Source of the DNA: Anaerolinea sp.
GTDB lineage: Bacteria; Chloroflexota; Anaerolineae; Anaerolineales; Anaerolineaceae
Reading direction: 5' to 3'
Assembly: GCA_020216845.1 (NCBI GenBank)
Contig: JAIWNK010000136.1
Span: forward strand, 1 to 15,731
Length of the DNA stretch: 15,731 nt
Below the pieces are notes generated by a model, which did not search any database, was not told where the DNA came from, and saw only the letters and a program-made list of their open reading frames with translations. Positions 13,524-15,731 of the stretch are shown here, piece after piece. A program made the position numbers and the translations under genes. Numbering within the stretch: position 1 is the stretch's first letter; every line of letters begins with the position of its first letter.

Positions 13524-15596
13524 ATGGCTGACCAATATCCGCTGGAGCGTTGCCGCAATATCGGCATTATTGCTCACATTGATGCCGGTAAGACCACAAC
13601 GACAGAACGAATCCTGTTCTATACGGGGCGTTCTTATCGTTTGGGGTCTGTAGATGAAGGCACAACCACAACGGACTGGATGCCACAAGAGCGAGAACGT
13701 GGCATTACGATTGTTTCGGCAGCTGTGACCGCTGAATGGAATGGCTATCGCATCAATCTGATTGATACACCCGGGCATATTGACTTCACCGCTGAGGTGC
13801 AGCGCTCGCTGCGCGTGTTGGATGGCGGTGTGGTTGTGTTTGATGCTGTGCAAGGGGTTGAGCCGCAAAGCGAAACGGTTTGGCGTCAGGCCGATCGCTA
13901 TAATGTGCCGCGCATCTGTTTTGCAAACAAGATGGATCGCGTTGGCGCTTCCTATGAGCGCACCATTGAAAGCATTCGCACCCGCTTGGGGGCGCACCCA
14001 ATTGCCATGCAGATGCCCATCGGCAGCGAAGCAAACTTCGTTGGCGTGGTAGACCTGCTGGAGATGAAAGCCATCTATTGGGATGATGCTTTGGGCAAGG
14101 AAATGCGTTTTGCCGAAATTCCACCCGAGCTGCGTGAGCAGGCGGAACAAATGCGCGCCGAATTGGTTGAGCGCGCCGCCGAGTTGGATGACGCACTGAC
14201 GGTCAAGTTCCTGGAAGGGGAAGAAATCAGCGTGCCAGAAATCAAAGCGGTGTTACGTCAGGCCGTTTTGAAGAGTAAGGCGACGTTGGTCTTTTGCGGT
14301 TCGTCACTGCGCAACAAAGGTGTGCAGCCTGTGTTGGATGCGGTGATTGATTACCTGCCTTCCCCGCTGGACGTGGCCGAGGTGCGTGCCCAAGACCTGA
14401 GCCGGGATGGTGAAATTGTCCTATCCGTGGATGATAACGCCCCTCTGGCAGCGCTGGTGTTCAAGATTGTCAGTGACCCCTATGTGGGGCGGTTGGCCTA
14501 TTTCCGGGTCTATTCAGGCAAGATTGAACAGGGCGTGGTGGTTTACAATTCCAGCAAGGGCAAGCGCGAGCGCATTGGCCGCTTGTTGCGCATGTATGCG
14601 GATCGTCGCGAGGATATTTCCTATGTCGGCGCTGGTGATATTGGCGCTGTGCTTGGCTTCAAGGAAACCTCGACCGGGGATACGCTTTGCGAACAATCCA
14701 AACCGCTGTTGTTGGAGTCCATTACCTTCCCCGAGCCGGTGATCAAAGTCGCCATCGAACCGAAGACGACTGCCGATCAGGACCGCATGGCAGAAGCGCT
14801 GCGACGCCTTTCGGAAGAGGACCCGACGTTCCGCGTCCACACTGATGAGGTGACGGGCCAAACGATTATCTCTGGCATGGGTGAGTTGCACCTGGACGTG
14901 CTGGTGGACCGCATGATGCGCGAATTTCGCGTGCAGGCAAATGTGGGCCGCCCGCGTGTCTCTTACCGTGAGACGATTTCACGCCCGGTGACGCGCGTTG
15001 ATTACCGCTACGTCAAACAGACGGGTGGGCATGGTCAGTATGGTCATGTGGTCATCAATGTTGAGCCCTTGGAACGTGGCAGTGGCCTGGCTTTTGAAAA
15101 CAAGATCGTTGGCGGCGCCATCCCGCAGGAATACATTCCGGCGGTGGAAAAAGGCGTGCGCGAAGCCGCTGAAACGGGTGTTTTGGCTGGCTATCCGGTG
15201 ACGGATTTGAAGGTGATTTTGGTGGATGGCTCGTTCCACGAAGTGGATTCGAGCGAAATGGCTTTCAAAATGGCTGCTATTTTTGCCTTCCGTGAGGCAA
15301 TGGAGCGCGGCAAGCCCGTGCTGCTAGAGCCGATCATGCGGGTGGAAGTGGTGATGCCAGAAGAATATTTGGGTGATGTGCTGGGGCAGCTCAGCGCCCG
15401 CCGAGCGGAGATTCAGGGCATGGAAGTGCGCCCTGGCAACGCTCAAGCTGCGCGAGCACTGGTGCCTTTGGCAGAAATGTTTGGGTATGCGACCGAGCTC
15501 CGTTCGGCAACGCAGGGGCGTGGGGTCTTTTCGATGGAGTTTGACCATCACGCGCCGGTGCCCGAGTCGGTCACGGCCCGTATCTTAAATTCGTAA
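13524..15596 (+). CDS. fusA: Elongation factor G
   Basis: A 690-residue translational GTPase of normal EF-G length that drives tRNA-mRNA translocation. The G domain has G1 AHIDAGKT (17-24), switch I ending RGITI (59-63), G3 DTPGH with catalytic His85, and G4 NKMD (135-138). Domain II follows ([21 protein letters not shown]), then domain III ([20 protein letters not shown]), domain IV ([34 protein letters not shown]) and domain V ([19 protein letters not shown]). Switch I is odd: it reads [13 protein letters not shown] where E. coli has GEVHDGAATMDWM, a form nearer to the EF-G2/RRF2mt and TetM types, while the rest of the chain is like EF-G1. Its place in the str operon argues that it is the main EF-G. 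The ribosome-binding site (AGCAGGA) is weaker than those of its neighbours. Confidence 0.97.
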   Translation: MADQYPLERCRNIGIIAHIDAGKTTTTERILFYTGRSYRLGSVDEGTTTTDWMPQERERGITIVSAAVTAEWNGYRINLIDTPGHIDFTAEVQRSLRVLDGGVVVFDAVQGVEPQSETVWRQADRYNVPRICFANKMDRVGASYERTIESIRTRLGAHPIAMQMPIGSEANFVGVVDLLEMKAIYWDDALGKEMRFAEIPPELREQAEQMRAELVERAAELDDALTVKFLEGEEISVPEIKAVLRQAVLKSKATLVFCGSSLRNKGVQPVLDAVIDYLPSPLDVAEVRAQDLSRDGEIVLSVDDNAPLAALVFKIVSDPYVGRLAYFRVYSGKIEQGVVVYNSSKGKRERIGRLLRMYADRREDISYVGAGDIGAVLGFKETSTGDTLCEQSKPLLLESITFPEPVIKVAIEPKTTADQDRMAEALRRLSEEDPTFRVHTDEVTGQTIISGMGELHLDVLVDRMMREFRVQANVGRPRVSYRETISRPVTRVDYRYVKQTGGHGQYGHVVINVEPLERGSGLAFENKIVGGAIPQEYIPAVEKGVREAAETGVLAGYPVTDLKVILVDGSFHEVDSSEMAFKMAAIFAFREAMERGKPVLLEPIMRVEVVMPEEYLGDVLGQLSARRAEIQGMEVRPGNAQAARALVPLAEMFGYATELRSATQGRGVFSMEFDHHAPVPESVTARILNS

Positions 15597-15639
15597 ACTT
15601 TAAGCATCTTTTCAGCAATCTTTTGAAGGAGACTGTGGA

Positions 15640-15731
15640 ATGGCGAAGCAAAAGTTTGATCGCAGCAAGCCGCATTTGAACGTTGGCACGATGGGTCACA
15701 TTGATCATGGCAAGACGACGCTGACGGCGGC
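15640..15731 (+). CDS. tuf: Elongation factor Tu, N-terminal fragment cut by window edge
   Basis: Only 30 codons are in the window. They begin [20 protein letters not shown] and continue into the P-loop GHIDHGKT, the invariant EF-Tu G1 motif. EF-Tu delivers aminoacyl-tRNA to the ribosome. GAAGGAG (15625-15631) precedes the ATG by eight bases. The 43-base gap after fusA holds no terminator, so it should be the fourth gene of the str operon. The open frame runs off the right edge. Confidence 0.96.
   Translation, partial: MAKQKFDRSKPHLNVGTMGHIDHGKTTLTA

Noticed and set aside
12993-14150. Long open frame of 385 codons on the minus strand
   Set aside because: It is wholly antisense to rpsG and the 5' part of fusA, has a His/Asn/Arg-rich composition typical of shadow frames, and shows no known motif.

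Overview
The window reads as a chromosomal stretch of a free-living bacterium, most likely of the Chloroflexota (Anaerolineae-like). The support is indirect: an archaeal/Chloroflexota-style thiolase, a long-form S12, a monoderm-style lipoprotein ABC transporter, moderate GC with TTG/GTG-rich codon use, and an unusual RpoB. I see no mobile element, CRISPR array, tRNA or rRNA. The taxonomic call is an inference.

Left part (1-1541, minus strand): a SpoU/TrmH-family RNA methyltransferase with an N-terminal zinc ribbon, followed downstream by a thiolase cut by the left window edge. A 45-bp divergent intergenic region (1542-1586) separates these from a plus-strand signalling/transport block.

Middle part (1587-7396, plus strand): a membrane histidine kinase without an obvious sensor domain overlaps a PhoB/OmpR-type response regulator. 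Three 11-bp-phased direct repeats resembling a Pho box follow immediately. Then come a substrate-binding lipoprotein, a strong hairpin with a T-tract (probable attenuator), a fused two-module permease, an ATPase and an intrinsic terminator. The transporter is of the FbpABC/AfuABC class. The binding protein has Ser-His-Asp where I expect the iron-binding Tyr pair of FbpA, and the regulator site is Pho-like. My reading is a two-component-controlled importer for a phosphorylated organic compound rather than for ferric iron.

Next, a CorA-family divalent cation channel (7465-8397) has its own promoter.

Right part (8416-15731, plus strand): the core information-processing block rpoB - rpsL - rpsG - fusA - tuf (tuf is cut by the right edge). 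rpoC, which usually follows rpoB, is absent. Instead an extended -10 promoter and a structured leader start the str operon a few bases after the rpoB stop. RpoB carries an insert of roughly 130 residues built of Trp-Leu-x-Glu-Arg-Gly-Tyr repeats (26-residue period), and a Thr at the position of E. coli Arg529 in the rifampicin region.

The best candidates for something not yet described are the TCS-Pho-box-transporter unit, the repeat insert in RpoB, and the str-operon leader.
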